Part shown: positions 1 through 6,142 of the stretch, piece by piece
How the letters are laid out: every line of letters begins with the position of its first letter
How positions within the stretch are numbered: the stretch's first letter is position 1
DNA from: Thermoleophilaceae bacterium
Lineage (GTDB): Bacteria; Actinomycetota; Thermoleophilia; Solirubrobacterales; Thermoleophilaceae
Length of the DNA stretch: 11,833 nt
Reading direction: 5' to 3'
NCBI GenBank assembly: GCA_013812005.1
Contig: JACCUE010000142.1
Location: 1-11,833, forward strand
Program-made: the position numbers and the translations under genes
The notes under the pieces: generated by a model
What the model saw: only the letters and a program-made list of their open reading frames with translations
The model's database searches: none
What the model was told of the DNA's origin: nothing

Positions 1-1112
1 GACAGCGGCCGGATCACGGGCTGGCCCTCCGCTTCCTCGGCTGACTGCGCCGCCTCTCCGACGGTACGACCCGTCACCGTGATGGCCTCCGGCTCGAGCA
101 GGCCGGCTTCCGCCATTCTGCTGGCCACGAGCGGCACGCCGCCGGCACGCCACAGGTCGGGCGCCACGTAGCGACCGAAGGGCTTGAGGTCCGCGAGCAG
201 AGGGGTGCGCCAAGCGATGCGGTCGAAGTCGTCGATGGAGAGCTCCACGCCGGCCTCGCTGGCCACGGCCAGCAGGTGCAGCACGGCGTTGGTGGAGCCG
301 CCGGTCATGGCGACGGCGCCGATGGCGTTATGGAGCGAGGTCTCGGTGATGATCGCGCTCGGGCGCAGGTCGCGCTCGAGCAGGTCCATGATCAGGCTGC
401 CGCACTCCTGCGCGACCTTGCCCTTCTTACCCTCCTCGGCCGGCACCATCGAGCTGCCCATGGGAGAGATGCCGAGCATCTCGAAGGCCATGGCCATCGT
501 GTTCGCGGTGAACTGGCCGCCGCAGGCGCCCGCGCCCGGCGAGGCGACCGACTCGAGCTCGGCCAGGTCTTCGTCGGACATGTCGCCGGCGGCGTGGGCG
601 CCGACCGCCTCGAAGACCTCCTGGATGGTCACGTCCTCGCCCTTGAACCTGCCCGGCTTGATCGACCCCCCGTAGAGCATCAGCGAGGGAAGGTCGAGCC
701 GGGCCAGCGCCATGACGCAGCCGGGGATGGTCTTGTCGCATCCCGAGAGGGCGACCACGCCATCGAAGAAGTGGCCGCGGGCCACCAGCTCGATCGAGTC
801 GGCGATCACCTCCCGGCTCACGAGCGAGGCCCTCATGCCCTCGGTGCCCATCGCTATGCCGTCCGACACCGCGACCGTGTTGAACTCCATCGGGGTGCCG
901 CCGGCGGCGCGCACACCCTCCTTCACCCTCTCCGCCAGCCCGCGTAGGTGGAAGTTGCACGGCATCGCCTCGGTCCAGGTGTTCGCGATGCCGATGATCG
1001 GCCGCTGCAGCGCCTCGCTGTCGTAGCCGATGCCCTTCAGGTAGGCACGCGCCACGGCGCGCTCTGGACCCTCGAGCTGAACCCGGCTGCGAGCGCGGAG
1101 ATCCGGGCTCAC
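1..1112 (-). CDS. ilvD: Dihydroxy-acid dehydratase IlvD, C-terminus cut off by the window edge
   Basis: Dehydrates 2,3-dihydroxy-isovalerate and 2,3-dihydroxy-3-methylvalerate to the 2-keto acids, the shared third step of valine and isoleucine synthesis, in the cytoplasm. About 370 codons are present of the usual 550-570. The reading frame gives the classic signatures: ANTWTEAMPCNFHL (Cys52), LSGCDKTIPG (Cys125 with the Lys127 that is carbamylated in this family) and GAGACGGQFTANTM (Cys197). The three cysteines fit the Fe-S cluster ligands of IlvD. The next block, AMTGGSTNAVLHLL, is also present. I chose the GTG at 1112 because it leaves a short N-terminus before the conserved GPERA block and overlaps the upstream stop codon as GTGA, which suggests translational coupling to the 224-residue hypothetical gene. 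No strong ribosome binding site precedes it. The C-terminal domain lies outside the window. Confidence 0.96.
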   Translation of the reverse strand, partial: MSPDLRARSRVQLEGPERAVARAYLKGIGYDSEALQRPIIGIANTWTEAMPCNFHLRGLAERVKEGVRAAGGTPMEFNTVAVSDGIAMGTEGMRASLVSREVIADSIELVARGHFFDGVVALSGCDKTIPGCVMALARLDLPSLMLYGGSIKPGRFKGEDVTIQEVFEAVGAHAAGDMSDEDLAELESVASPGAGACGGQFTANTMAMAFEMLGISPMGSSMVPAEEGKKGKVAQECGSLIMDLLERDLRPSAIITETSLHNAIGAVAMTGGSTNAVLHLLAVASEAGVELSIDDFDRIAWRTPLLADLKPFGRYVAPDLWRAGGVPLVASRMAEAGLLEPEAITVTGRTVGEAAQSAEEAEGQPVIRPL

Positions 1113-1783
1113 GCCCGCCGAGTCCCGACGGAGCCCGGGGCGCCGCGGCGGCGCTCCCACTCCGAGAGCCGCCAGAGGTCGCGGCGCATGCGCGCGGGGT
1201 CGAGCTGGCGGCCCACCAGGTGCATGTTGGCCCGTCCGATCACCCGGTTCTCGTCGGAGGTCAGCGCCATCCACTTGGCGAGCACGTCATCGGAGGCCGG
1301 GAGGCGCGTGGCTCCATCGCCGGTGAGGTCGGGGAACTCCACGCAGTACTCGCTCAGCAACTGGGCCGTGGCGGGCACGTAGGCCAGGATCGGCTTGTGC
1401 GGGTAGATGAGGTAGGCATAGGGCGGCTCGGCATTGCGGGCGTCCGGGCCTTCGAGCTTGTTGTGAAACGTGCCGGCGCTGCGCGCACCCGTATCGCGTG
1501 CGTCAGTCGCGCGGCGACCCCTGGGGCGGTGCTTTCCGGCCACCCGGATAAATCCCAGATCGCGGTACATCGCCCACTCCTCGTCGTTCACACACGAGCG
1601 AAGCAGCTCGCGGGCGCGCTGCTCGGCTCGCCTCTCGCGCCCCGGGTCGTAGGAGAGGGGCGCCGCGCGGGGGACCCGCCGGCGCCTGGAGGTCTCCGAC
1701 CTACGGCCGGCGATCGTGCGGGCAACGAGAGGCGCGGCCAGGATCGCCGCCATCAGGGCAAGTACGAGCAGAGCCAGCAGCAT
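1109..1783 (-). CDS. Membrane-anchored hypothetical protein (224 aa) coupled to ilvD
   Basis: Function unknown. Residues 2-20 are a hydrophobic segment (LLALLVLALMAAILAAPLVA), followed by an Arg-rich stretch, so the protein should be anchored by one N-terminal helix with the rest in the cytoplasm. Residues about 48-80 look helical and contain ELLRSCVNDEEWAMYRDLGF. Later come PYAYLIYPHKPILAYVP, LLSEYCVEFPD and LPASDDVLAKWMALTSDENR followed by RANMHLVGRQ. I recall a broad set of uncharacterised bacterial proteins with this order (an aromatic Y-I strand, then a Cys near V-x-F/P, then LPxxDxxLAxKxxLxxDE and AN), but no assigned activity. It starts 10 bases after the upstream stop, without a clear ribosome binding site, and its stop overlaps the ilvD start (GTGA). 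Coding is well supported by operon fit and conserved-looking blocks. The start codon is less certain. Confidence 0.85.
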   Translation of the reverse strand: MLLALLVLALMAAILAAPLVARTIAGRRSETSRRRRVPRAAPLSYDPGRERRAEQRARELLRSCVNDEEWAMYRDLGFIRVAGKHRPRGRRATDARDTGARSAGTFHNKLEGPDARNAEPPYAYLIYPHKPILAYVPATAQLLSEYCVEFPDLTGDGATRLPASDDVLAKWMALTSDENRVIGRANMHLVGRQLDPARMRRDLWRLSEWERRRGAPGSVGTRRA

Positions 1784-1793
1784 CGGCGAGGCG

Positions 1794-2045
1794 TCAGCCG
1801 CCGGCCGCGCGGGGAAAGAAGATCACCCGCTCCGCGTCGGGCGGGATCTCGGAGTAGTCACGCACCATCTGAGCCTCGCGCCTGCCGCTGCCGGGATTCT
1901 CGACGGGAACGGCCGCCCACATGCCCTCGTCGAGCTGTCGGCGGAACTCCGCCACCAGGTTTTCCTCCTCTTCACGCACCCGGCGGTCGCCCTCGGTCAA
2001 CAGGATCTCGCCGTGGCCCGGCTTCATGCGAAGGAACTTGATCAA
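1794..2045 (-). CDS. Small hypothetical protein (83 aa) ending in Gly-Gly
   Basis: Function unknown. The protein begins MIKFLRMKPGHGEILLTEGD, continues with a charged helix-like stretch (RRVREEEENLVAEFRRQLDEG, about residues 21-41), then AAVPVE, a variable GSGRREAQMVRDYSEI segment, and ends ERVIFFPRAAGG. The apparent order of strand, strand, helix, strand, strand, strand, and the ending on FFP..GG, resemble MoaD/ThiS-type beta-grasp sulfur carriers, whose C-terminal diglycine is the active end. I also recall small actinobacterial proteins of unknown function with the same ViffPR.aGG ending. This is pattern matching only. The TTG start at 2045 is preferred because a GGAGA lies 3 bases upstream and no ATG occurs before residue 7. 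The gene lies 58 bases after thiD and 10 bases before the membrane-anchored gene, probably heading an operon with it and ilvD. Confidence 0.8.
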   Translation of the reverse strand: MIKFLRMKPGHGEILLTEGDRRVREEEENLVAEFRRQLDEGMWAAVPVENPGSGRREAQMVRDYSEIPPDAERVIFFPRAAGG

Positions 2046-2048
2046 GGG

Positions 2049-2053
2049 TCTCC
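2049..2053 (-). promoter_or_regulatory. Ribosome binding site deciding a TTG start
   Basis: GGAGA is 3 bases before the TTG at 2045. It is one of few recognisable Shine-Dalgarno sequences in this window, and it supports the rare TTG start over the internal ATG at codon 7. Confidence 0.5.
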
Positions 2054-2059
2054 AGGTGT

Positions 2060-2099
2060 CGGTGTCGGCGTTCGCACACCGTACGGGCGGGCTCGCCCG
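2060..2099 (-). terminator. Two adjacent GC-rich hairpins after thiD; possible terminator
   Basis: Four bases after the thiD stop, the minus strand reads CGGGCG-AGCC-CGCCCG (2099-2084), a perfect 6-bp stem with a 4-base loop. It is followed by CGGTGT...ACACCG (2081-2060), a second perfect 6-bp stem around 10 bases. There is no T-tract, so an ordinary intrinsic terminator is not shown. Actinobacterial terminators often lack the T-tract, and a processing or pausing structure is an alternative. The position at the boundary between thiD and the next gene group is the best argument for a role. Confidence 0.4.
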
Positions 2100-2103
2100 A
2101 CGA

Positions 2104-2925
2104 TTATGTCAGAGCATCGTCTCGGGCCGGGCCGCGTGCCTGGTCTTCGCAGAGGCCGAAGACGTCTACGGGTCCCGGTCCTGCTCCGATATCACGTAGA
2201 CCGTCGCGCACCGCCTCGGACGCCACCCGCTTCGCCCGGCGCGCCGACTCCTCGGTGGAAAACCCGAGGGCAAGGTGCGCGGCCAGCACCGAGGAGTGGG
2301 TACAGCCGGAACCATGCGCCGCACCCTCGGGATGGAGCTCACCCGGGATTGCGACCACCTGCCCCCCGTCGAAGAAGAGGTCGGTTGCCGTCTCGGAGTG
2401 CCCGCCTGTGACCACGGCCGCGCCCGGCCCCAAGGCGTGAACAGCTCGTACCAGCTCCTCGCCCGGAAGCTCCTCGCCTTCGCCGGTGAGCACACGGGCC
2501 TCTGAGAGGTTCGGTGTGACCACGGCCGCCCGCGGTACGAGCCGCGTGCGCAGCGCCTCGACGGCCTCCTCGTCCAGCAGCCGGGCCCCACTCTCCGCCA
2601 CCATCACCGGGTCGAGCACGACAGGAGCCTCGCTTATGAGATCGAGAGCCCGCTCGACGGCCTGGATCGTCTCCACGCTTCCGAGCATCCCGATCTTGAC
2701 CGCGTCGACGCCGATGTCCTTCGCGACCGCCCGGACCTGCTCGACGATCGCCTCCGGAGGAAGCGGATAGACCTCGCACACGGCAACGGTGTTCTGGGCC
2801 GTGACCGCTGTGATCGCCGTCATGCCGTGAACCCCGCAGCGACTGAAGGCCTTGAGGTCGGCCTGGATCCCGGCGCCCCCGCCCGAATCCGAGCCGGCGA
2901 TGCTCAACAGTCGGGGCGGCGCCAT
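2104..2925 (-). CDS. thiD: Hydroxymethylpyrimidine / phosphomethylpyrimidine kinase ThiD
   Basis: Phosphorylates HMP and then HMP-phosphate to the diphosphate that joins the thiazole moiety in thiamine synthesis. It is a cytoplasmic ribokinase-fold enzyme. The 273 residues match the usual 260-275. Visible motifs are AGSDSGGGAGIQADLK (10-25), TAQNT with Gln44 (the HMP-binding Gln of E. coli ThiD), VKIGML (77-82), DPVM (105-108), VTPNLSEA and the anion-hole motif HGSGCTHSS with the likely catalytic Cys208. The family usually reads HGTGCTLSS; the Ser and His variants still fit. It starts 21 bases after the dprA stop, with no clear ribosome binding site, and probably shares the comM-dprA transcript. 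No other thiamine gene is in the window. The neighbour downstream ends in Gly-Gly like ThiS, but nothing else links them. Confidence 0.96.
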   Translation of the reverse strand: MAPPRLLSIAGSDSGGGAGIQADLKAFSRCGVHGMTAITAVTAQNTVAVCEVYPLPPEAIVEQVRAVAKDIGVDAVKIGMLGSVETIQAVERALDLISEAPVVLDPVMVAESGARLLDEEAVEALRTRLVPRAAVVTPNLSEARVLTGEGEELPGEELVRAVHALGPGAAVVTGGHSETATDLFFDGGQVVAIPGELHPEGAAHGSGCTHSSVLAAHLALGFSTEESARRAKRVASEAVRDGLRDIGAGPGPVDVFGLCEDQARGPARDDALT

Positions 2926-2946
2926 TGGGGTCGGAGACTAGTGCCG

Positions 2947-4080
2947 TCACCGCGCTGCGGTTCGCCGGTAGATCCCCAGGGCGTCGCGGCTCACGTGCCC
3001 CGATGCTTCGAGACGGGACAGACCCGCCCTCACCTCGTGGATGGGCAGGCCGCTGTGCGCGCACGCGCCGTCGACTCCCAGGCCGGCTTCGACCGCCTCG
3101 AGCAGCAGCCGCTGTACGGGGTCGCCGGGTGGCGCGAATCCGGCCTGCCTCTGATTGGGGCCGGAGCTCGACCGCGGCCGGTCGGAGCCGAACAGCTCGT
3201 CGAGCACGTCCGCGGCCGAGGTGATGAATGTGGCTCCGTCCTTGAGCAGCGCGTTGCTGCCCGCGGACCGGGATGAGGTGACCTGCCCGGGGACGGCGCC
3301 CACCGGCCTGCCGAGCTGGATGGCGAAGTCGCCCGTGATCAGGGAGCCCGACGGCTCCGCCGCCTCGACCACCACCGTCATCCTCGCCAGCCCGGCCATG
3401 ATCCGGTTGCGCGCGGGAAAGCTCCATCGAAAGGCGCGTTGGCCCGGCGGTAGCTCGGCGATCACCAGGCCTCGCTCGCAGATCCGCTCGTAGAGGCGGC
3501 GGTTGGTCCGGGGGTACGGGATGTCAGGACCGCAGGCGAGCACGGCCACCGGCGCGCCGTCTCCCTCGAGGCACCCCCGGTGGGCCTGAGCATCGATCCC
3601 CAGCGCCAGCCCACTGACGACGGTCACGCCCGCCGCACCGAGCCCGCGCCCGAGTTCGCGGGCCACTTCGAGACCGTAGGTGGACGCCCGCCTCGCCCCC
3701 ACCACGGCCACGGCCGGGTCCGCGCCGGATAAGGACGCCAGGTCGCCTCGCCCCTTCACGAACAGGACCCGTGGGGCATCGACGAGGTTCCCGAGCTGAG
3801 CGGGATAGCTCTGATCGTGACGGCACACGGCCACGGCCCCGGAACGCTCGACGGATGCCCTCGCCTGGACGGCATCGAACTCCTCGAGGAAGGCGAGGGC
3901 ATCGCCGGCGTGCTCGCCGGCCACCGCCTCGACCAGCTTCTGATCCGGCAGCGCCAGCAGCCCGGCGACGCGCCCGTGGGGGCGGTCAAGCAGCCCGGCG
4001 ATGTGCGTGGCCAGGCGCCCCACCAGATAGCCGCGACGAAGGCAGGCGTCGCAGGCGGTGCCCACGACGGAGCCGGTCAT
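2947..4080 (-). CDS. dprA: DNA processing protein DprA (Smf)
   Basis: Binds incoming single-stranded DNA during natural transformation and loads RecA. It is also widespread in bacteria not known to be competent. Length is 377 aa. An N-terminal helical region carries a Cys pair (CDACLRRG, 10-17) common in actinobacterial DprA. The Rossmann-type Smf domain spans about 85-295, with VAVVGARRAST (124-134), VSGLALGIDAQAHRG (155-169), FPARNRIMAGLA (221-232) and EPSGSLITGDFA (242-253). A linker rich in Ser, Arg and Gln leads to a winged-helix domain (about 320-373). The ATG at 4080 overlaps the comM stop (ATGA), which fixes the start; upstream in-frame codons belong to the comM region in another frame. 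Coupling to comM suggests the two transformation proteins are made together. Confidence 0.95.
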   Translation of the reverse strand: MTGSVVGTACDACLRRGYLVGRLATHIAGLLDRPHGRVAGLLALPDQKLVEAVAGEHAGDALAFLEEFDAVQARASVERSGAVAVCRHDQSYPAQLGNLVDAPRVLFVKGRGDLASLSGADPAVAVVGARRASTYGLEVARELGRGLGAAGVTVVSGLALGIDAQAHRGCLEGDGAPVAVLACGPDIPYPRTNRRLYERICERGLVIAELPPGQRAFRWSFPARNRIMAGLARMTVVVEAAEPSGSLITGDFAIQLGRPVGAVPGQVTSSRSAGSNALLKDGATFITSAADVLDELFGSDRPRSSSGPNQRQAGFAPPGDPVQRLLLEAVEAGLGVDGACAHSGLPIHEVRAGLSRLEASGHVSRDALGIYRRTAAR

Positions 4081-5597
4081 GCCGCGATCCCGACCGGGGA
4101 GGCCAGCCGGTAGCCGAGCGCCTCCTCGAGATGGGTCGGCGAGATGCACGGCCGCCCGGCAAGATCGGCAATGGTCCGTGCGAGGCGCAGCACACGGTCG
4201 TGTCCGCGCCCGGTAAGCCCACCCTGCTCGACCGATCCGAGCAGGCGCTCGACCGCCTCGTCGCCGAGAGCGCCATGACGTCGCGTGAGTCTGCCGTCCA
4301 TGTCGGCATTGCAGTACGCGCCGCTGCCCCCCAGCCGGTGGCACTGACGCTCGCGCGCGGAGATCACCCGCTCCCGGATGACCGAAGAGCGCTCGAGCGC
4401 TTCACCGTGCCGATCGACGAGCTCAGCCGCCGGTGGCGCGGCCGCCTGACAGACGAGGTCGATTCGGTCGAGCAGGGGACCGCTGAGCCTGCGGCTGTAG
4501 CGCAGCCGGTCCACGTCGTTGCAGCGGCAGTCACCCGCCGGCCGTGCACACGGACACGGGTTGCAGGCCGCGACGAGCATCGTCCGCGCCGGGAAGGTGA
4601 GCGACCGCTGGCCACGGGTGATCTCGGCGAACCCGTCCTCGAGCGGCTGGCGCAGCGCTTCGAGCGCGGCTCGGGAGAATTCGGCGACTTCGTCGAGGAA
4701 CAGCACGCCCCTGTGGGCAAGGGTTATCTCCCCCGGCCGGGGATACGATCCGCCGCCCACGAGACCGGACGGCGAGATCGTGTGGTGTGGCGCCCGGAAC
4801 GGGCGCTCGGCGGCCAGGCGCCCGTCTCCCAGACCGGCCACACCCTGTATGCGCGTGATCTCCAGCGCTTCGTCGAACGAAGGCGGCGGCAGGATACCTG
4901 GCAGCCTGCGGGCGACCATCGTCTTCCCGGCTCCGGGCGGCCCCACCATCAGCAGGTTGTGGCCGCCCGCGGCGGCGATCTCGAGCGCCCGCTTCGCATC
5001 GGCCTGGCCGCGGACGTCAGCAAGGTCGGGAGCGTGCGGTCCCGTGTCGTTGCCCGCGGGGCGCGGACGCGCCGGCTCGGGCCTCCAGCGACCATGGAGA
5101 AGGTCGGCCAAGCGCTGCAGGGAACCTACCGGCAGCACTTCGAGCCCGTCCGCGAGCGCCGCCTCGCTCGCGTTCTCGACGGGCACGATCAAGCGCTCGT
5201 ACCCTGCGGCACGGGCGCCCAGAGCCGTGGCCAGCGCGCCCCTGAACGGGCGCAGGGCACCGCTCAGCGACAGCTCGCCGCACACGGCCGTTCCACTCAC
5301 CGCCTCAAATGGGACCTGGCCACTGGCCGCGAGCACGCCGAGGGCCAGAGCGAGATCGAAGCTCGGTCCGGCCTTGCGCATCGAGGCAGGCGCGAGGTTG
5401 GCCGTGAGTCGCTGAAGCGGGAAGTCGAGGGAGGAGTTCAGGAGTGCAGCGCGCACACGTTCCCGCGCCTCGCGCACCGCCGCGTCGGGAAGCCCGACGA
5501 GCGTGAACGCGGGAAGGCCGCGGCGGACGTCGACCTCGACCGTGACCTCCCGGCTGTCGACCCCGACAAGGGCGAAGGTGGGGATGCTGGCAAGCAC
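4077..5597 (-). CDS. comM: YifB/ComM-family AAA+ ATPase (Mg-chelatase-like)
   Basis: ComM is a hexameric helicase that promotes branch migration when transformed DNA integrates; in Actinobacteria the protein is usually named YifB. With the GTG at 5597 the protein is 506 aa, the normal length. Domains are an N-terminal Lon-like/ChlI region (1-170, with EVDVRRGLPAFTLVGLPDAA), the AAA+ Mg-chelatase core with Walker A GPPGAGKT (219-226), Walker B GVLFLDEVAEF (297-307) and RAPHHTISPSGLVGGG (268-283), a Cys cluster CNPCPC plus CRC (345-359) that probably binds zinc, and a C-terminal helical domain (about 410-500). An in-frame TTG at 5606 is an alternative start. The AGGGAGGT further upstream lies 14 bases from that TTG and 23 from the GTG, so neither spacing is ideal. 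The gene diverges from yraN and overlaps dprA by 4 bases. Confidence 0.95.
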   Translation of the reverse strand: MLASIPTFALVGVDSREVTVEVDVRRGLPAFTLVGLPDAAVREARERVRAALLNSSLDFPLQRLTANLAPASMRKAGPSFDLALALGVLAASGQVPFEAVSGTAVCGELSLSGALRPFRGALATALGARAAGYERLIVPVENASEAALADGLEVLPVGSLQRLADLLHGRWRPEPARPRPAGNDTGPHAPDLADVRGQADAKRALEIAAAGGHNLLMVGPPGAGKTMVARRLPGILPPPSFDEALEITRIQGVAGLGDGRLAAERPFRAPHHTISPSGLVGGGSYPRPGEITLAHRGVLFLDEVAEFSRAALEALRQPLEDGFAEITRGQRSLTFPARTMLVAACNPCPCARPAGDCRCNDVDRLRYSRRLSGPLLDRIDLVCQAAAPPAAELVDRHGEALERSSVIRERVISARERQCHRLGGSGAYCNADMDGRLTRRHGALGDEAVERLLGSVEQGGLTGRGHDRVLRLARTIADLAGRPCISPTHLEEALGYRLASPVGIAA

Positions 5598-5639
5598 GCC
5601 GACCAAGCTAGGCCGCGGCGACCTCCCTGTGGGGGCGTT

Positions 5640-5668
5640 CGTGTACCAACTTTGCGACAACGGTCGAA
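5640..5668 (-). promoter_or_regulatory. Candidate promoter for comM-dprA-thiD
   Basis: On the minus strand TTCGAC (5668-5663) and TACACG (5645-5640) are separated by exactly 17 bases and lie 43 bases before the comM start. The -35 is a partial match, and the -10 has G where T is expected. The location in the divergent gap is the main support. Confidence 0.3.
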
Positions 5669-5669
5669 G

Positions 5670-5690
5670 GAATCGTCGCTGAATCGTCGC
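5670..5690. repeat. Tandem 10-mer GAATCGTCGC in the comM-yraN divergent region
   Basis: GAATCGTCGC occurs at 5670-5679 and again at 5681-5690, separated by one T, so the centres are 11 bases apart, about one helical turn. A further TCGTC lies at 5693-5697. The repeat sits upstream of both divergent genes, just behind the candidate comM -35, where an activator or repressor could bind on one helix face. I do not recognise the motif as the site of a named regulator. Confidence 0.5.
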
Positions 5691-5721
5691 GCTCGTCACC
5701 CATTAGTGCGCCGGCGAGACC

Positions 5722-5734
5722 TAACGTCAGTGGC
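5722..5734 (+). promoter_or_regulatory. Leaderless-type promoter of yraN (-10 TAACGT)
   Basis: TAACGT (5722-5727) fits the TAnnnT consensus and is followed by 7 bases and then the GTG of yraN at 5735. Transcription would begin at or within a base of the start codon, a common leaderless arrangement in Actinobacteria. No Shine-Dalgarno sequence and no convincing -35 are visible. Confidence 0.45.
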
Positions 5735-6130
5735 GTGGATCCAGAGCCCGCCCCCGACCCCCGCCGGACCCTCGGTGAGCACGGAGAGAGGCTCGCGGCC
5801 GAGCACCTGACTCGTGCGGGCTACTCGATAGTCGAGCGCAACTGGCGCTGTCGCCTCGGTGAACTGGACATCGTCGCCGCCGACCACACGGCGTTGGTGT
5901 TCTGCGAGGTCAAGACTCGCGTCACAGGTGGTAGGCGAGGCCCCGCGGGTCCGCTCGACTCGATCGGAACGGCAAAACGGCGGCGGCTACGGCTACTCGC
6001 GCGGGAATGGCTTCGGGCGCGGACCTGCGATCCGCCTCGCAGACCGGCCCTACGCTTCGACGCGATCGGAGTGACCGTCGACCGCCGCGGTGCCCTGCTC
6101 GCGCTGGACCACGTGGAGAACGCGTTCTAG
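5735..6130 (+). CDS. yraN: YraN / UPF0102 family endonuclease-like protein
   Basis: A small protein (131 aa, usual 115-130) with a PD-(D/E)XK nuclease-type core of unclear physiological role; relatives are found beside rnhB and comM in many bacteria. Visible features are GEHGERLAAEHLTRAGY (14-30), the signature IVERNWRCRLGELDIVAAD (32-50) with Glu43 and Asp45, and LVFCEVKTR (54-62) with the Glu58-x-Lys60 pair, followed by RFDAIGV (107-113). The GTG at 5735 is chosen because it directly precedes the conserved region and follows a leaderless-type -10. This is the only gene on the plus strand. It ends 12 bases from the end of rnhB, and in related genomes it normally points the same way as rnhB and comM. 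Codon use is like its neighbours, so an inversion seems likelier than acquisition. Confidence 0.92.
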   Translation: MDPEPAPDPRRTLGEHGERLAAEHLTRAGYSIVERNWRCRLGELDIVAADHTALVFCEVKTRVTGGRRGPAGPLDSIGTAKRRRLRLLAREWLRARTCDPPRRPALRFDAIGVTVDRRGALLALDHVENAF

Positions 6131-6142
6131 ATGATTGATTCC

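Noticed and set aside
427..960. 177-codon minus-strand open frame
   Set aside because: A shifted frame of ilvD; the correct frame carries all the IlvD motifs.
2339..3427. 362-codon minus-strand open frame spanning thiD and dprA
   Set aside because: An out-of-frame shadow with Arg/Gly-rich translation; thiD and dprA account for the region.
4081..4344. N-terminal extension of dprA to an upstream ATG
   Set aside because: It would overlap the comM coding region by over 260 bases and adds no DprA similarity; the ATGA overlap at 4080 fits far better.
5640..5660. PafBC/RecA-NDp-like DNA damage promoter before comM (TTGTCGCAA with TACACG)
   Set aside because: Only TTGTC matches the mycobacterial motif as I recall it; the second half differs and the spacer to the -10 is 6 bases instead of about 8.
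5598..5699. N-terminal extension of comM to the ATG at 5699
   Set aside because: YifB/ComM proteins start a few residues before the LVGVD block; the extension is not family-like and would cover the candidate promoter and the tandem 10-mer.
3771..5810. 679-codon plus-strand open frame
   Set aside because: It is antisense to dprA and comM and translates to an Arg-rich sequence with no recognisable family. It also runs through the yraN start region in a different frame.
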